From Ophiocordyceps camponoti-saundersi (nom. inval.) (lineage: Eukaryota > Ascomycota > Sordariomycetes > Hypocreales > Ophiocordycipitaceae): a stretch of 27,877 bases of DNA. Positions within the stretch are counted from its first letter, which is position 1; every line of letters begins with the position of its first letter. Both the position numbers and the translations under genes were made by a program. Below are positions 1 through 12,034 of this stretch, piece after piece. Under the pieces are notes generated by a model, which was given only the letters and a program-made list of their open reading frames with translations, was not told the DNA's origin and did no database searches. The stretch is taken from NCBI GenBank assembly GCA_003339415.1, contig PDHQ01000393.1:1-27877 (forward strand), in the 5' to 3' direction.

Positions 1-1199
<1,199 letters not shown>

Positions 1200-1980
1200 T
1201 AAAATAAAGTCTTATAAACTATAAACTAAATCTAAAAAAAGAAAAAAAAATAATATTAACTTATAGTAAGTTATTACTAAATACTAAGATATTTAAATTA
1301 TTAAATACTAACTAAATATTAATTAAAATATATTAATAGTTTATTAAAATAATAATTATAGCTTTTATATATATCGGTATTTTAATAATTTTCTATTATC
1401 CGAATTACTTTTCTATTTCTAACTAAACTATAAGTAATAAGGGAAGATTATTTAAAATAACCTAGCCTTATTACTAATTAGTATTAGTTAGGTATTTTTC
1501 CTAAGCCGAATAAAAAGCTAATATTATATTTTATTCTAATTATAATAATTAAACTAAGTATTATAAGGAACTTTATATATATATATATTAACTTTAATAT
1601 TTAATTTTAAGTAACTTATTTATATTATATAGCTAAAAGAATAGTTTATCTCTTATCTTATATACTTTAGTTAATTAAATTATAAATAATTAATTTTAAT
1701 AATTTTACTTATAATTACTTTTTTAAATAAAAAGTATAGAAAGATTAATATATTATATATATATCCTAGCTATACTTTTTCCTACTTAAAGATCCTTATT
1801 ATATTAATATTACGCGTTATATTAAGATTACGCTAATTTTAAATTAGTATTATCTTAAGTTTAACTCCTTTTTATATATATCCTTAACCTCCTATTTTCT
1901 TTATATAAAGATAGTAATCTTTATAACGTATACTATATATATTTAATATATATTATATTTCTAAGTAGCTAGCAATATAT
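1200..1980 (+). repeat. Dispersed repeat R2, copy a (RIP-degraded)
   Basis: This segment is recognisably similar, in the same order and orientation, to 2790-3499. The clearest shared part is 1815-1975 versus 3365-3500. Both copies carry an imperfect palindrome with 18-bp arms: 1822-1839 with 1841-1858 here, and 3372-3389 with 3391-3408 in copy b. A shared (TA)n block lies near 1570-1590. The left end is uncertain because both copies are heavily mutated. No coding capacity is visible, and the family is unknown. Confidence 0.55.
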
Positions 1981-2021
1981 ATATTCTAATAAGTACCTTA
2001 TATTTTATATAATTATAAATA

Positions 2022-2755
2022 TATATATATAGCGCTTAATTAGTTTACTTTAAATATTAATAGTTTTAAATATATATAAAAGTAAGGAACTTAAAACTTA
2101 CTTTTTTATATTTAATAAAGTTAACCTCTACTAATTAGCTACTTAATATATTTATAATAAGATATATTTCTTAGAAAATCATGCTTAGCAGGTATTTTAC
2201 TCTTCGTATAAGTTATCTATAAATTAGAATAGGATTAAAAGATTACTTACTTAGTTTAAAAATAATAACATATAACTATTTAACTATATTAATAAAAATA
2301 ACCCCCCCTCCTTATATACCCTTAAGCTTTAAGTTACTAATTAATATAAGTAATTTCCCGATTAGGAAAGCTTCCTAATTAAGAAAGCTTAATATATTGC
2401 TATATATTAAAAAGTTAAAAAGTAGTTAAAAAGTATATATTTACTTAATAAAGGGGTATATACTAGCGTAAGGGGGTAATATATATTAGCGTATAAAGTA
2501 ATATATATTATTTCTTATCTCTTCTTTATTCTTTATCTTTTCTTATTTATTCTATTCTTTATATTATATAGTATTATTATAGCTAAAGCTATTTCTTTTA
2601 TATATATAAAGCGACTAACCCGGCCCTAAACCGGACGCGGTTTTTAAATATAGCGTAGGGTTTTACCTTCTTAAAGAATTTATCTTACTTAACTTATAGT
2701 TAAGGTTTTAGCAGCTTCTTTTTAGCTTCTAAAGTATTATAATAATAATATATTT
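2022..2755 (+). mobile_element. LINE copy A, 3' end only (5'-truncated, RIP-degraded)
   Basis: The sequence aligns with the last ~0.7 kb of the full-length LINE at 19305-26029 (in reverse complement) and with 15780-16428. Shared landmarks in order: the cagg/cggg-tattttac block near 2190, the run of C followed by ccttatata near 2305-2320, tandem dyads near 2355-2392, a pyrimidine CTTATC-rich tract near 2515-2570, the ccggccc/ccggacgcgg block near 2620-2640, the gcagc block near 2710, and a short (TAA)n tail. A 10-bp direct repeat attataaata at 2012-2021 and 2756-2765 is a plausible target duplication, though it is weak in such AT-rich DNA. No protein-coding part of the LINE remains. Confidence 0.7.
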
Positions 2756-2789
2756 ATTATAAATAAAAACTAAAAAATAGCTTTATAAT

Positions 2790-3499
2790 AAGTTATTATT
2801 AGGTATTAAGATTTTATAATTATTAAATATAAATTAGATATTAGTTAAATTATATTTATAAGTTTTTAATAATAATAATTATTATATTTTAAATATTAAT
2901 ATATAAATAATCTTTACTATTAAAATTATATTTTTATTTTATAGCTAAATTAAAGTTAAGTAAAATAAAGTAAATATTTAAATTAATAATATTTAAGTAA
3001 GTTTTAAATAGTAAAAAGTTATTATATTTAATATAACTTAATTTTACTAATTAATATTAAATTAGCTTATTTTTTAAATTAAAGAAATAAGTAATATTTT
3101 TTTTCTTATTATAATAAATAAACTTATAAGTAAAATATATATATATATATTAACTTAAATAATTATTAGTATATAATATACTTAAATTATATAATATAAA
3201 GAAATATTATATCTTTTACTTTAAATACTTAAAGTATTATAAGTAATAGGTAATTTATTAATAAACTTATTTATAACTAATAATTACTTTATTATAGAAA
3301 ATAAAATACTATATTATATTATATATATATATATTTAAAATTCTATTTTTATATTAACTATAAGTATTATATTAAAATTATCCTAATTTTAAATTAGTAT
3401 TATTTTAAGTTTAACTTTACTTTATATATATTATTAATATTTTACTTTATTTATATAAAGATAGTTATTATTATAATATAAATTATATTTATAAGTACC
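2790..3499 (+). repeat. Dispersed repeat R2, copy b (RIP-degraded)
   Basis: Second copy of the repeat described at 1200-1980, more AT-rich than copy a, including the same long palindrome at 3372-3408 and the same terminal block ending in tataagtacctag. Where copy a has CG, copy b often has TA or CT, as expected for independent RIP of two copies. No open frame or known motif seen. Confidence 0.55.
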
Positions 3500-3692
3500 T
3501 AGTAGTTTAGTAGTTTAGCAGTTTAGCAGTTTAGTAGTTTAGTAGTTTAGTAGTTTAGTAGTTTAGTAGTTTAGTAGTTTAGTAGTTTAGTAGTTTAGTA
3601 GTTTAGTAGTTTAGTAGTTTAGTAGTTTAGTAGTTTAGTAGTTTAGTAGTTTAGTAGTTTAGTAGTTTAGTAGTTTAGTAGTTTAGTAGTTT
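3500..3692. repeat. 8-bp minisatellite (TAGTAGTT)n
   Basis: About 24 uninterrupted head-to-tail units of TAGTAGTT. Two early units near 3516-3532 read TAGCAGTT, and CA-to-TA change would turn that form into the common one, so the array probably descends from or was homogenised after RIP of a CA-containing unit. It ends about 57 bp beyond the stop codon of the ERV14 gene and marks the edge of the RIP-free island. The units are contiguous, with no spacers. Confidence 0.95.
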
Positions 3693-3748
3693 ATTTATGT
3701 TTTTATATATTAAGAGAGAAAGTTTATAAGTAAAAGTATAGTATAATA

Positions 3749-4375
3749 TTAAGTAGATTCATCTCGAATTAAGGCAACAATCATACTATATAAGTAGAAA
3801 AAGAACATAATTAAATGAAAGGCAAGCTTAGCAAACGACTCCTATACAGTATTAATTAACTATCTCGAAAGCATAAATGTCTGGCGTGTACCTTCTTATG
3901 AACATTTAATTTTCGAAAAATTTCAGTCGCATCAAGCAAGTGGGTGTTGTTAACGATTCTAGAGTCTAGTCAGGCACACCCGCAACACTTAAGATACAAA
4001 TTGTAAGAACTCACTTCTTCGTGTTCCATGCGAGGAGTGGCAGATTCAGAACAAGGGCCAACCAGTAGCCGTTGACCAGGAACAGAAATGACAGGAAAGC
4101 TTGTACAGCCGCTTCAGGGACGATATAAGCATTTAGTCGGTTGCAGAGTTCGATGGGGTTGATATAGTCACTCCAGTGGTACAGTCAGTTATTGCAAGAC
4201 TCTCAGCGAAGCATTGTATGGTTTTTGTTCCACCGCGCACAATCAGGAATGGGTCCACGGGGAGGGGGACCTACCACTCCAAATCGCTGTACATAATCGT
4301 GAAAAACACCTGGAGAAAAAGATTGACAGCGTTTATTAAGACCGCAAAAAGATACAGCCACGCCTCTCCAGACAT
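3749..4375 (-). CDS. erv14: ERV14/cornichon-family ER cargo receptor, four exons, intact
   Basis: Erv14/cornichon proteins are small ER membrane proteins that load transmembrane cargo into COPII vesicles. Minus-strand exons: 4375-4275, 4170-4015, 3958-3892, 3841-3749. Introns of 104, 56 and 50 nt all start GT and end AG; introns 1 and 2 have a CTGAC branch-like site close to the acceptor. The joined frame is 138 codons plus TAA, the length of yeast Erv14, with no stop or frameshift. Visible family marks: N-terminus [10 protein letters not shown], then the [13 protein letters not shown] block (~35-47), [37 protein letters not shown] (~93-108; IFRKL matches the COPII-binding IFRTL of yeast) and the C-terminal [16 protein letters not shown]. 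Three hydrophobic segments lie near 7-27, 52-80 and 112-132. A second ATG directly upstream (4378-4376) could add one Met. CpA/TpG content is normal, unlike everything around. A young paralogue rather than the single orthologue cannot be excluded. Confidence 0.95.
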
Positions 4376-4685
4376 CATTTTTGGCACTCCTGCTTAAGGG
4401 AAGGTCGAAAAGAGGGAACTTGTGCCCTGGAATATAATCCCAGATGTTTAGGAGTATGATGTAATGTTTCGAATAGAAAGCTTCGTGTACGGGCAATGAT
4501 AGGGAAATCAGGTGATGCCAGTGAAAAAAAATAAAACGCCCACTGACGTGGCTGCGGTTCGCAATGATTCCTGTCGAGGAAGTAAATACTGAACGCTGGA
4601 CGGATATAACGAAAAGTACTTCAAGCGCAGGGTCTTCGATTTGGCGGAAACCTAATATATTAAGCAAAGTCGACTCTGTTTAATT
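4376..4685 (-). promoter_or_regulatory. Upstream region of ERV14, RIP-free
   Basis: About 300 bp of normal-composition DNA upstream of the ERV14 start, ending abruptly near 4690 where CpA/TpG-poor AT-rich sequence resumes. It probably holds the promoter and 5' UTR. One word of note is TGACGTGG at 4544-4551, which matches the UPR-type element bound by bZIP factors of the XBP1/ATF6 class; whether the fungal Hac1 homologue uses it is unknown, and a single 8-mer can occur by chance. No clear TATA box is evident. Confidence 0.5.
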
Positions 4686-4689
4686 AATT

Positions 4690-5124
4690 TAGTGTTCTGC
4701 CTAAGTAGTAATAGCTTAGACTCATAGTATTTTAAATTAATTAATACTAATAAAAAGTATAAAGCTATTTTAAGAAAAAGTATTTATAATTTAAAGAAAT
4801 AAGTTTTTCTAAACTATATATATATATAACATTTATAAAGAATTAGTTTATAACTAATCGTGGCTAGATAGGGGGGTTAGTAGCGACTATGTCTAGGTCT
4901 TCCCGATAGCGCTTAGTTACTACGCGGGGTATATAGTTAGCTTAGGAGGGGGGCTTCTCTCCCCTTTCCTTCCTCTTCTCGATAGCTTTAATTATAACTC
5001 GACTTTAGCTTACTTTAGTAGTTACTTATTATAAAACCTTTATAATATTTATCTATTAATTAAAGTATAAAGCTATAAAAGTTATAAAAATATTAAAATC
5101 TTAATATTAAATTATATAAAAAAA
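4690..5124. other. RIP-degraded intergenic relic with a GC-richer patch
   Basis: AT-rich DNA with a more GC-rich patch at about 4858-5000 that contains a G-run, cgcgggg and a pyrimidine tract cttctctcccctttcc. The patch looks like the remnant of a short element such as a solo LTR, but no second copy or target duplication was found in the window, so it is left unclassified. Confidence 0.4.
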
Positions 5125-5404
5125 GTGCCTTTTTAGTATAATAGTTAAGCGCTTAAAAATATTAGTTTTTTATAAGCGAGGTAGTTAGTTAGAATTTAGC
5201 AGAGGGCACGAGTATTTTTTACCCTAACTATATAGCTAGAGTATAGTCTAACTTTAGCATAACCTTAGTAAGAGTAATAACCTTACTAAGTCTTTCCCTT
5301 TCCTTACCTTAGTAATTATACGAAGTTAAGGTTTAGTTAAGTAAAAAAAAAGTAATAAAAAGAGAAGATAATTTATAAAAAAACTAAAAACTTTTTTAAA
5401 ATAT
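5125..5404 (+). repeat. R1 (tRNA-headed, SINE-like) copy 1, 5' part
   Basis: The first 85 nt look like a decayed tRNA. GTGCC (5125-5129) can pair with GGCAC (5205-5209) as an acceptor stem. An A-box-like word tagtataatagtt starts at 5134. A T-arm follows: stem gttag (5184-5188), 7-nt loop ttagaat, stem ttagc (5196-5200), where G-to-A and C-to-T reversal would give a B box GGTTCGAATCC. An anticodon arm cannot be assigned. The rest matches R1 copies at 12770 and 16456. The Gypsy element interrupts the repeat at 5404, and it resumes at 12232. A tRNA-derived SINE is the best reading, although ~0.6 kb is long for one. Confidence 0.65.
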
Positions 5405-5601
5405 TATAAGGGATTCGGGCTGCGCCTAAATAGCTAAGTTATATAGGGGTGCTTAGTTAAGTCCGCGTATATAATAAGCGCGGGCTATATATAAACTATA
5501 ACCCTAAATACGTATATTATATATACCTTAAAACCTCTTAAGTTATTCTATATTAATAAAGTTAGCTTCTTATAAATATTAAGGAGTATAGGACTTTTAT
5601 A
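5405..5601 (+). repeat. 5' LTR of the Gypsy element
   Basis: 197 bp, aligning end to end without gaps to 12035-12231. By eye there are about 18 differences, all transitions, and about 17 have the A/T base in this copy, so the 5' LTR took much heavier C-to-T/G-to-A damage than the 3' LTR. A downstream primer-binding site could not be identified. Confidence 0.93.
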
Positions 5602-5749
5602 GTAGAATAACTTTAATTATAAATAACCTTAATACTTAATAAGCTATTATCGCCTAGCTCTCGGAGTAGTAAGCTATTATCGCGGAGCTTTAAAGCCTTA
5701 TATACTAATAGCACTAATTTATATAGCTCCTTAAGTAATAATAGTTATA

Positions 5750-6660
5750 ACTTTACTATAAGCTATTACTTTTTAAATTACTATTTAACGGCGATAAGGA
5801 CCTCTTTCTAGTATAGCGCTCCTTTATATTTTATAAGCTATAAGTAAACTAAGCTTTTATTAATACCGCTTATAACTAATAGGTATTTTTATATTAATAT
5901 TTATCTTTTATAATTTAAGCTAAGGTAGCCTTATTTTTTAAGTAAAATACTAAATATAAGTATAATCTTAACTATTTTCTAAGTTATTTTAATATTATAT
6001 TTACTAACTTATATTAGCGCTAAATAGTTATAATAAAGCTTAAATACCTTATATAAAGCGCTTTTAAGTTTTTCTCTAATTTCCTTATTTATTTTAAAGC
6101 TAAGCTTACTTTAGTAGATAATACTAAATAAGCTAATAAGATTAAAATTATACGCCTCCGTTATATTTTTACGCTAGCCCTTTATTAATATTATATAAGG
6201 CGTAATATTCCCTTAACTAAGTATATTATCGCTATTACTAAGATCCGCGCTATTATTATAAATATTAAGTTTTTTCGCTTTAAAAATAAAGGCTAGACGC
6301 CTTTACTTTCCGTTTTTAAGCTATCTTAAGATACCCCGATAACTAATATATACTAGACTAGCACTTAGCCGCGCTTTAATAAATATAATAGCCCTCCTTT
6401 TTAAGGCTAGAATAACTATAGCGGTAAAACCCGTTATTAAGCGATTAGGATTAATAGCGATAAGATTACGAAGTAGCGCGCTAAGGGCCGCTACCTTTAT
6501 TATAGCGGTACTAGCTATTTCTCGCGTAAGTATAAGCTTAATCTTTTTTTACTAGCTTTTTTAGTCCGTTTTATAAATATTATAAAGGAGGAGGAGAACC
6601 CCGCCTTAAACTAAGGAAAATAAATCCCCCTTATACTAAGTTTTCTATAAAAGGAGGACT
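5750..6660 (+). pseudogene. Gypsy Gag (capsid/nucleocapsid), RIP-inactivated
   Basis: Gag would form the particle and bind element RNA. A plus-strand frame running from roughly 5760 to 6700 reads as a Gag-like protein if TAA/TAG are taken as former CAA/CAG glutamine codons. Near its C-terminus, 6492-6533, is a zinc knuckle of CX2CX4HX4C spacing in which all three Cys and the His positions are now Tyr (TAT/TAC), the change expected from TGT/TGC to TAT/TAC and CAT/CAC to TAT/TAC under RIP. The start codon is not identifiable and both ends are approximate. No intact product is possible. Confidence 0.8.
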
Positions 6661-6779
6661 CTTATAATAATATTACTTATAAAATATTAGATAATTATTT
6701 TATAAATATTAGTTAGAATATAAACTCGCCTCCCCTCCTTTTTCTTATATTTATAAATTTTACTTTTTTTATTATTATA

Positions 6780-9700
6780 TAAGTAGATAGTAGCTATAAT
6801 TATTATACCGCTATAAGCGAATTTTTTATATAGCGCTACTAGCTTAAGTAAATTCCCCTCTCTCGCCTATAAGTAATTTATATTATTATATAAATATATC
6901 GCTAATAGCGTATATACTTTAAGCTATACTTATCTATCCGCTACTTTATTTATTTTATAGCTAATATTAATAGCTAATAATTACTTATAATAGTATATAT
7001 AATCCTAAGCCTTACTTAAAACTTAATTCTTAGCTTATTTTAAATAGCGCGTAATAATATTTCGCTATATTCTAATAAGCGGGAAATTATAGTTTACTTT
7101 ACTAGCAGATTAGTTATCTTATACTCTAAATTTTAGTAAGTTATTTACTTTATTATAACTATCCTTAGCTTTATTTTTATAGCCCTTATCTATTATAAAT
7201 CCTAATAGTATATTAGTTACTAGTTCTTTATTATTAGCTTATAAGATATTTTTCGCGTTTTATATATTATAACTTTTACCTTAATTATAGGCCTTTTTTT
7301 ATTTTTTAAAATATTAAATTTTACTAACTTATTCGATAAGGAGAAAGCTAATATTTTACCTTTTTACTATAATAATTATAATTACTATATCTAACTTTAC
7401 TAAGAACTTAATAATTCTTTACCCCTTTTACTTTAAGGCCCGCTTTATAATATACCTTATAAGTATCTCCTCGAAATTCGGAAATAAATTACTAACTTAA
7501 TAAATAAAAAATAAATCCGCGCTAGCTTATTATCCGCGGCCGCCTTTATCCTACTTATAAAAAAGCTAGGAGGCGGGTAGCGCTTTTATATTAATTATCG
7601 CGCTTTAAATAAAATAATAAAGTAAAATTATTATTTTCTTTTATTTATTAAGAAAACGCTTTATAGCTTTTTAGGTACTTATTAGTTTACGAAATTTAAT
7701 ATTTATATTATTTTTTATAAACTTTATATTATTAAAAGCGAGGAATATTTTATAGCTTTCTATACTTAGTTTAGTTTATTCGAATACTTTATTTACTTTT
7801 TTAGCTTTATAAGAGCGCCTGCTATATTTTAGCGTTATATTAATATTACCCTTAGCGATTTTTTAGGGGATTTTATTATAATATACTTAAATAATATCCT
7901 TATCTATTTAGGAGGTTCCTATTCTAATTATTAGCGTAAAGTATATATTATACTCTTATATCTTTATTAAGCTAAGCTTTTCCTTAATTTTAATAAATAT
8001 AACTTTACTATTTATAAAATTAAGTATTTAAGGTTTATTATCTATATTAGTAAAAAAGTATAGCTAAACCTTACTAAAGTTTCTATAATTTTAGAATAAG
8101 AGGCGCTAACTTATATTTAAGGTATACGTAGTTTTCTTAAGTTCGCTAACTTTTATCGTAATTTTATACTTTATTTTTTAAACCTTATAGCCCCCTTAGT
8201 TAAGCTTATAAAATATAGCGCGCTTTTCTATTAAACTAATAAATATTAGCTTACTTTCGATATACTTAAGTTTACGTTTATTTTTACCCCTATCTTTACT
8301 TAATAGGATCCGGATTATAATATTATTATTAAAGCTAATTATTTTAGTAAAGCTATTAGTAGATACCTTTCTTAGTTTAGCTTAAACTATATCTTTTAGC
8401 TTATTATATATTACTCTAAGAAACTTTTACTTATAAAATAAAATTATATAATTTATAATAAAAAGCTTTTTACTATTATTTTTTATTTTAAAGCGTAGTT
8501 TACTAAATTATATAAAATTACGTAGCTATTCTCTATTTTTATAAATTATAAGGCTTTAAAATATTTTACTACGCCTAAGATTATAATAGAATATTAAGCG
8601 CGTTAGGCCGAGATACTCGCTTTTTTTAACTTCCGCTTTTAGTACTATTTTAGCGCGTAAGTATTATAGCCTAATACGCTCTCTTAGTAAGAATAAGATC
8701 GCTACGGGATAGAGGAGCGCTTTAGTTAGATTATATAGCTTATATTTATTTACTTTTTTAAGTTATAGCTAATTTAATTTAGCTTAGCCTTATCTTAATT
8801 CCTTATAGCTATACCTTTTATTTTAAATACCTTAGCCCCTTTTTATAATAAGACCTTATAAGACTTTTAGTTAGAGGCTTTCTATACTAATTCCTTTTAT
8901 TATATACGCTACTAAGCGGTTTAATTAAGCGCTTAGAAGTTTCTACTAAAGGCGGGTATTTATAAATAAGTTATAAACTATTCTATCTTTACTTATAGAT
9001 AGCTATAATTCTAGGGCTATTTTTAAGTTTTTAAGTAAGAACCCTTAATTATTATATTTATTTAATAAACTTATAATTCCCTTATAATAAGATACCTTAA
9101 TAAGAATATTACCTTTATATTTCTTTAATATAAGTTTTACTAAAGTAATATATTTATAAATATAGTATATTTCGTTTATAATTATTATTATTACGGAGAT
9201 TACCTTAATTATTAGCGTTATTAAAAGTTATTTTAGCTACTACTTTTTTTTAAATAGTTTTAGATAACCCTTTTCGTAAACTTTATAACTAAGCTACCCG
9301 CCGCCTTAAAATCCTAGCCCTATTTCCTAATAATTATTATAAATCGCTTATTAAAATACGTTTAGCTTAAAGTTATAATATCTATAAATACTAAGTAGTA
9401 TACTAAGCGCTTTATTTAATATTAGTAGTAATTTTATAGCTTCCCTTATAAGTTAATTTCCGATTATAGTTTTAATTAGATAAGCTACTTTTAGTTTACT
9501 TTTTACTATCTTATTAAGGTTAATAAGCTACTTTCTATAATATATTACCCTTAAACTAATAGGGGTATAGAGCGTATAAACTAAAAAATATAAGCTATTC
9601 TCCGTTATATAATCTCCTTTTTATAATTTAACTAGCCGCGCTACTTACCTATTTACTAGCTTATTTTAAATAATCGGGACTTATTTATAATAAGTATTAG

Positions 9701-10330
9701 TCTTAACTACTTATTTTATAGCTTCGATATTACTTTTCTTAACTAGCTAGCGGAGGCGGCTATTTTTATTTTTTCCTTAAAAAGCTAAATTATAGCGTTT
9801 ACTTATTTCCTTTATAATAATATTAAATTAATATAAGCCTTTATTACCTAAGCTTAGTAGCGGTAATAAGACTCCTCGAATAAGTCTCGCTAGCCCGTAG
9901 AATAGTTTTAAATTAGTAACTTTATATAGCTTAACTTTACTTATATATAATCTAACCGCCCGTTTTAGAAGCTTAATTATTTTAAAAGTAAATATAAAAT
10001 AATAGCTATACTAATACCGCTTACTATTACTCTCGATATATTACTTAGTATTTACTTTACCTTCTATATTAACTTTATTAAGCGTGCTACTAGTAACTTT
10101 TTACTATTTTAGTTATTTACTAACTCTTAGCTAGATCCCCTCCTTTATCTTTTTTATAATAACCTATCTTTTAATAAGTATAAGGTTAAGAAAATCCTTA
10201 TTACGAAAAATACTAAAAGTTAGCGCTTATAAGGCGGGATACCTTATTAACTTATCCTTATAAAATAAAAAAATTATATTATTTTAACTTAAAAGTTACT
10301 TAATAGCTTTAAACGCTATATAATATTAAA
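6780..10330 (+). pseudogene. Gypsy Pol (protease?, RT, RNase H, integrase), RIP-inactivated
   Basis: Pol would copy the element RNA into DNA and integrate it. A protease is suspected near 6830-6870 from a weak SATS-like remnant only. RT is clear at about 7680-8150: PATFQRY-like block, then the catalytic YLDD box reading YLNN at 7884-7895 (both Asp codons GAT/GAC now AAT), then downstream blocks typical of fungal Gypsy RT (YLRFII, FLKFANFYRNFI). RNase H follows at about 8280-8560. Integrase is at about 9150-9900: the second catalytic Asp within ISD at about 9456-9464 and the catalytic Glu in NRGIERIN at 9570-9572 both survive. Many in-frame TAA/TAG stops replace Gln or Trp codons. A C-terminal chromodomain could not be confirmed. 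Confidence 0.88.
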
Positions 10331-10439
10331 CCGCTTTAAGTTTATATAAGAAAATATACGCTTTTATAATAGCTTAAGGCGGACTTAATTATATACTTAT
10401 TTAAGCGCCCCTTATAGCTAATTATCCCTTTTAAGTAAT

Positions 10440-11124
10440 TTTCCCCCCTTATCTTATAAATATAATATTACCCCCCCGCCCCTTATCCCCCTTTATTTTT
10501 TATCTACTTACTCTTTCTCCTTTCTTATATTAGCTTTAAGCTAGTATCTACCTCCTTTATCTTCTCCTTATAATTCTCCGCTATAGTTAAGTAATTTAGG
10601 AGGCTATTATAATACTAGCTATAATTTAGCGCTAATATTAACTTATAATAAATATATCTTTAAATAGGGGAGGGCGTGCTATAAAGCTAAGAGAATATTT
10701 AATACGATATTAATAGTAGAAGTCTTACTTATCCCGCTCCTAAGCTACGCGCGCTATATATAAGTACTAGCGTAAATTTACTTAGCTAATATATAGCGGG
10801 GGGGGAGGATAAGTATTACGCGTAAGTATTAAGTAATTAAAAGCTAAATAATATATATAAGCTAATAAGGGTAGCGTATAATAAAGTAGCGGGCGGGCTT
10901 AATATATTATATAAACTAATTAGCGCTATAACTATTTAATAAAAGATATTATTCTTCTCCTTATTTTTCCGTTCCCGTACGTTAATATTTACTTAATAAT
11001 TTATAATTTAAGTAGCTTACTTATCTCGCTATTACTTAAGAATTTATTATTATTATTCCTCTTACCGCTAAAAAGATATTTTATATTATAAAGCGAAAAA
11101 GTTAAAGCTAGCGGTAAGGGCGCC

Positions 11125-11159
<35 letters not shown>

Positions 11160-12034
11160 ATTATATTATCGCTAAGGATATACTATAAGTTAAAGTATAT
11201 AAGGCGGGCATAGCGATTATATTACTAATAGCGGGGATAAGCGTAAAGAACTATTATTACTTAAGCGTAAAAGGGGCGTAAAAGTTAGTCGCCGAGCGTA
11301 ATATAATATAAGTAGCGGCTAGTATAGCTTATAAGTAATTAACGTAAGTAAAAAACTCTAGCGTAAGCTAAGCGCGCTAGCTAAGTATTTTATTAGCGCG
11401 GGGGCAAGTAAGTAAAATAATAGCTTATCTTTCCTTAACTATTATTTATAAGTTATAAATAGCTTACTATAAGCGTATATTTATAATAAAAAGGTACTTT
11501 TCTTAAAAGTATTATTTTCGCTGCTACCTATACGCCTTATAAGCTATCTTATAACTACGTTAGTAGTTAATATTATAGCTATTATAAAAATCTTAGATAT
11601 AAGAAGTATATAAATATTTTACTTTTTATAATATAGTAACGCTTTTATTATCTAAATCCCCTTTTATAGCGTAGCTACTTATTATATAAGCTAGTAACTA
11701 TAGCTAACTAAATAATATATTAAGGCGATAATATAATAACTTAATAAATATAGAGAGCTTAAAATATAATAATAATAAAATAAAAAAAAATAATTATAAA
11801 AAAGCTTAGATAATAATAACGATAGAAAAAAGAATTATAGGAATATAATAGTAAAGTAATAAAGTATAGGGCTTAGAGAATTATTTACTTAGCGAGGGAA
11901 AATAATATAACTAGCCCGAAAAGAAAAATAAAAAAGGAGGAAGAAAAATTTTCTATATAAGGGGTATTTTAACTTATACCTTATATACGCACGTACCGCG
12001 GCCGGAAATACTCTTTTCTTAGGGCGACGGGGTA
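10440..12034 (+). other. Gypsy region between pol and 3' LTR, no recognised gene
   Basis: About 1.6 kb, long for a Gypsy 3' non-coding region. It holds C-runs at 10442-10500, a (TTA)n run at 11125-11157 and A-rich purine tracts at 11760-11960. The last 50 bases before the LTR keep more CpA/TpG and GC (gcacgtaccgcggccgg near 11990) than the rest. A candidate polypurine tract is agggcgacgggg just before the LTR at 12021-12032. An extra ORF such as an env-like or antisense gene may have existed here but cannot be read. Confidence 0.5.
11125..11157. repeat. (TTA)n microsatellite inside the Gypsy element
   Basis: A perfect run of eleven TTA units within the pol-to-LTR spacer. Unlike the other TTA/TAA runs it is not at a LINE end. 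Confidence 0.9.

Noticed and set aside
3500..3692. Short regular repeats considered as a CRISPR array
   Set aside because: Eight-base units are contiguous with no spacers, and the host is a fungus.
4176..4397. 73-codon plus-strand ORF
   Set aside because: Antisense shadow of ERV14 exon 1 and intron 1.
4203..4667. 154-codon minus-strand ORF over the ERV14 locus
   Set aside because: It runs in a different frame through exon 1 and intron 1 of ERV14; the spliced ERV14 frame explains the locus and this one matches nothing.
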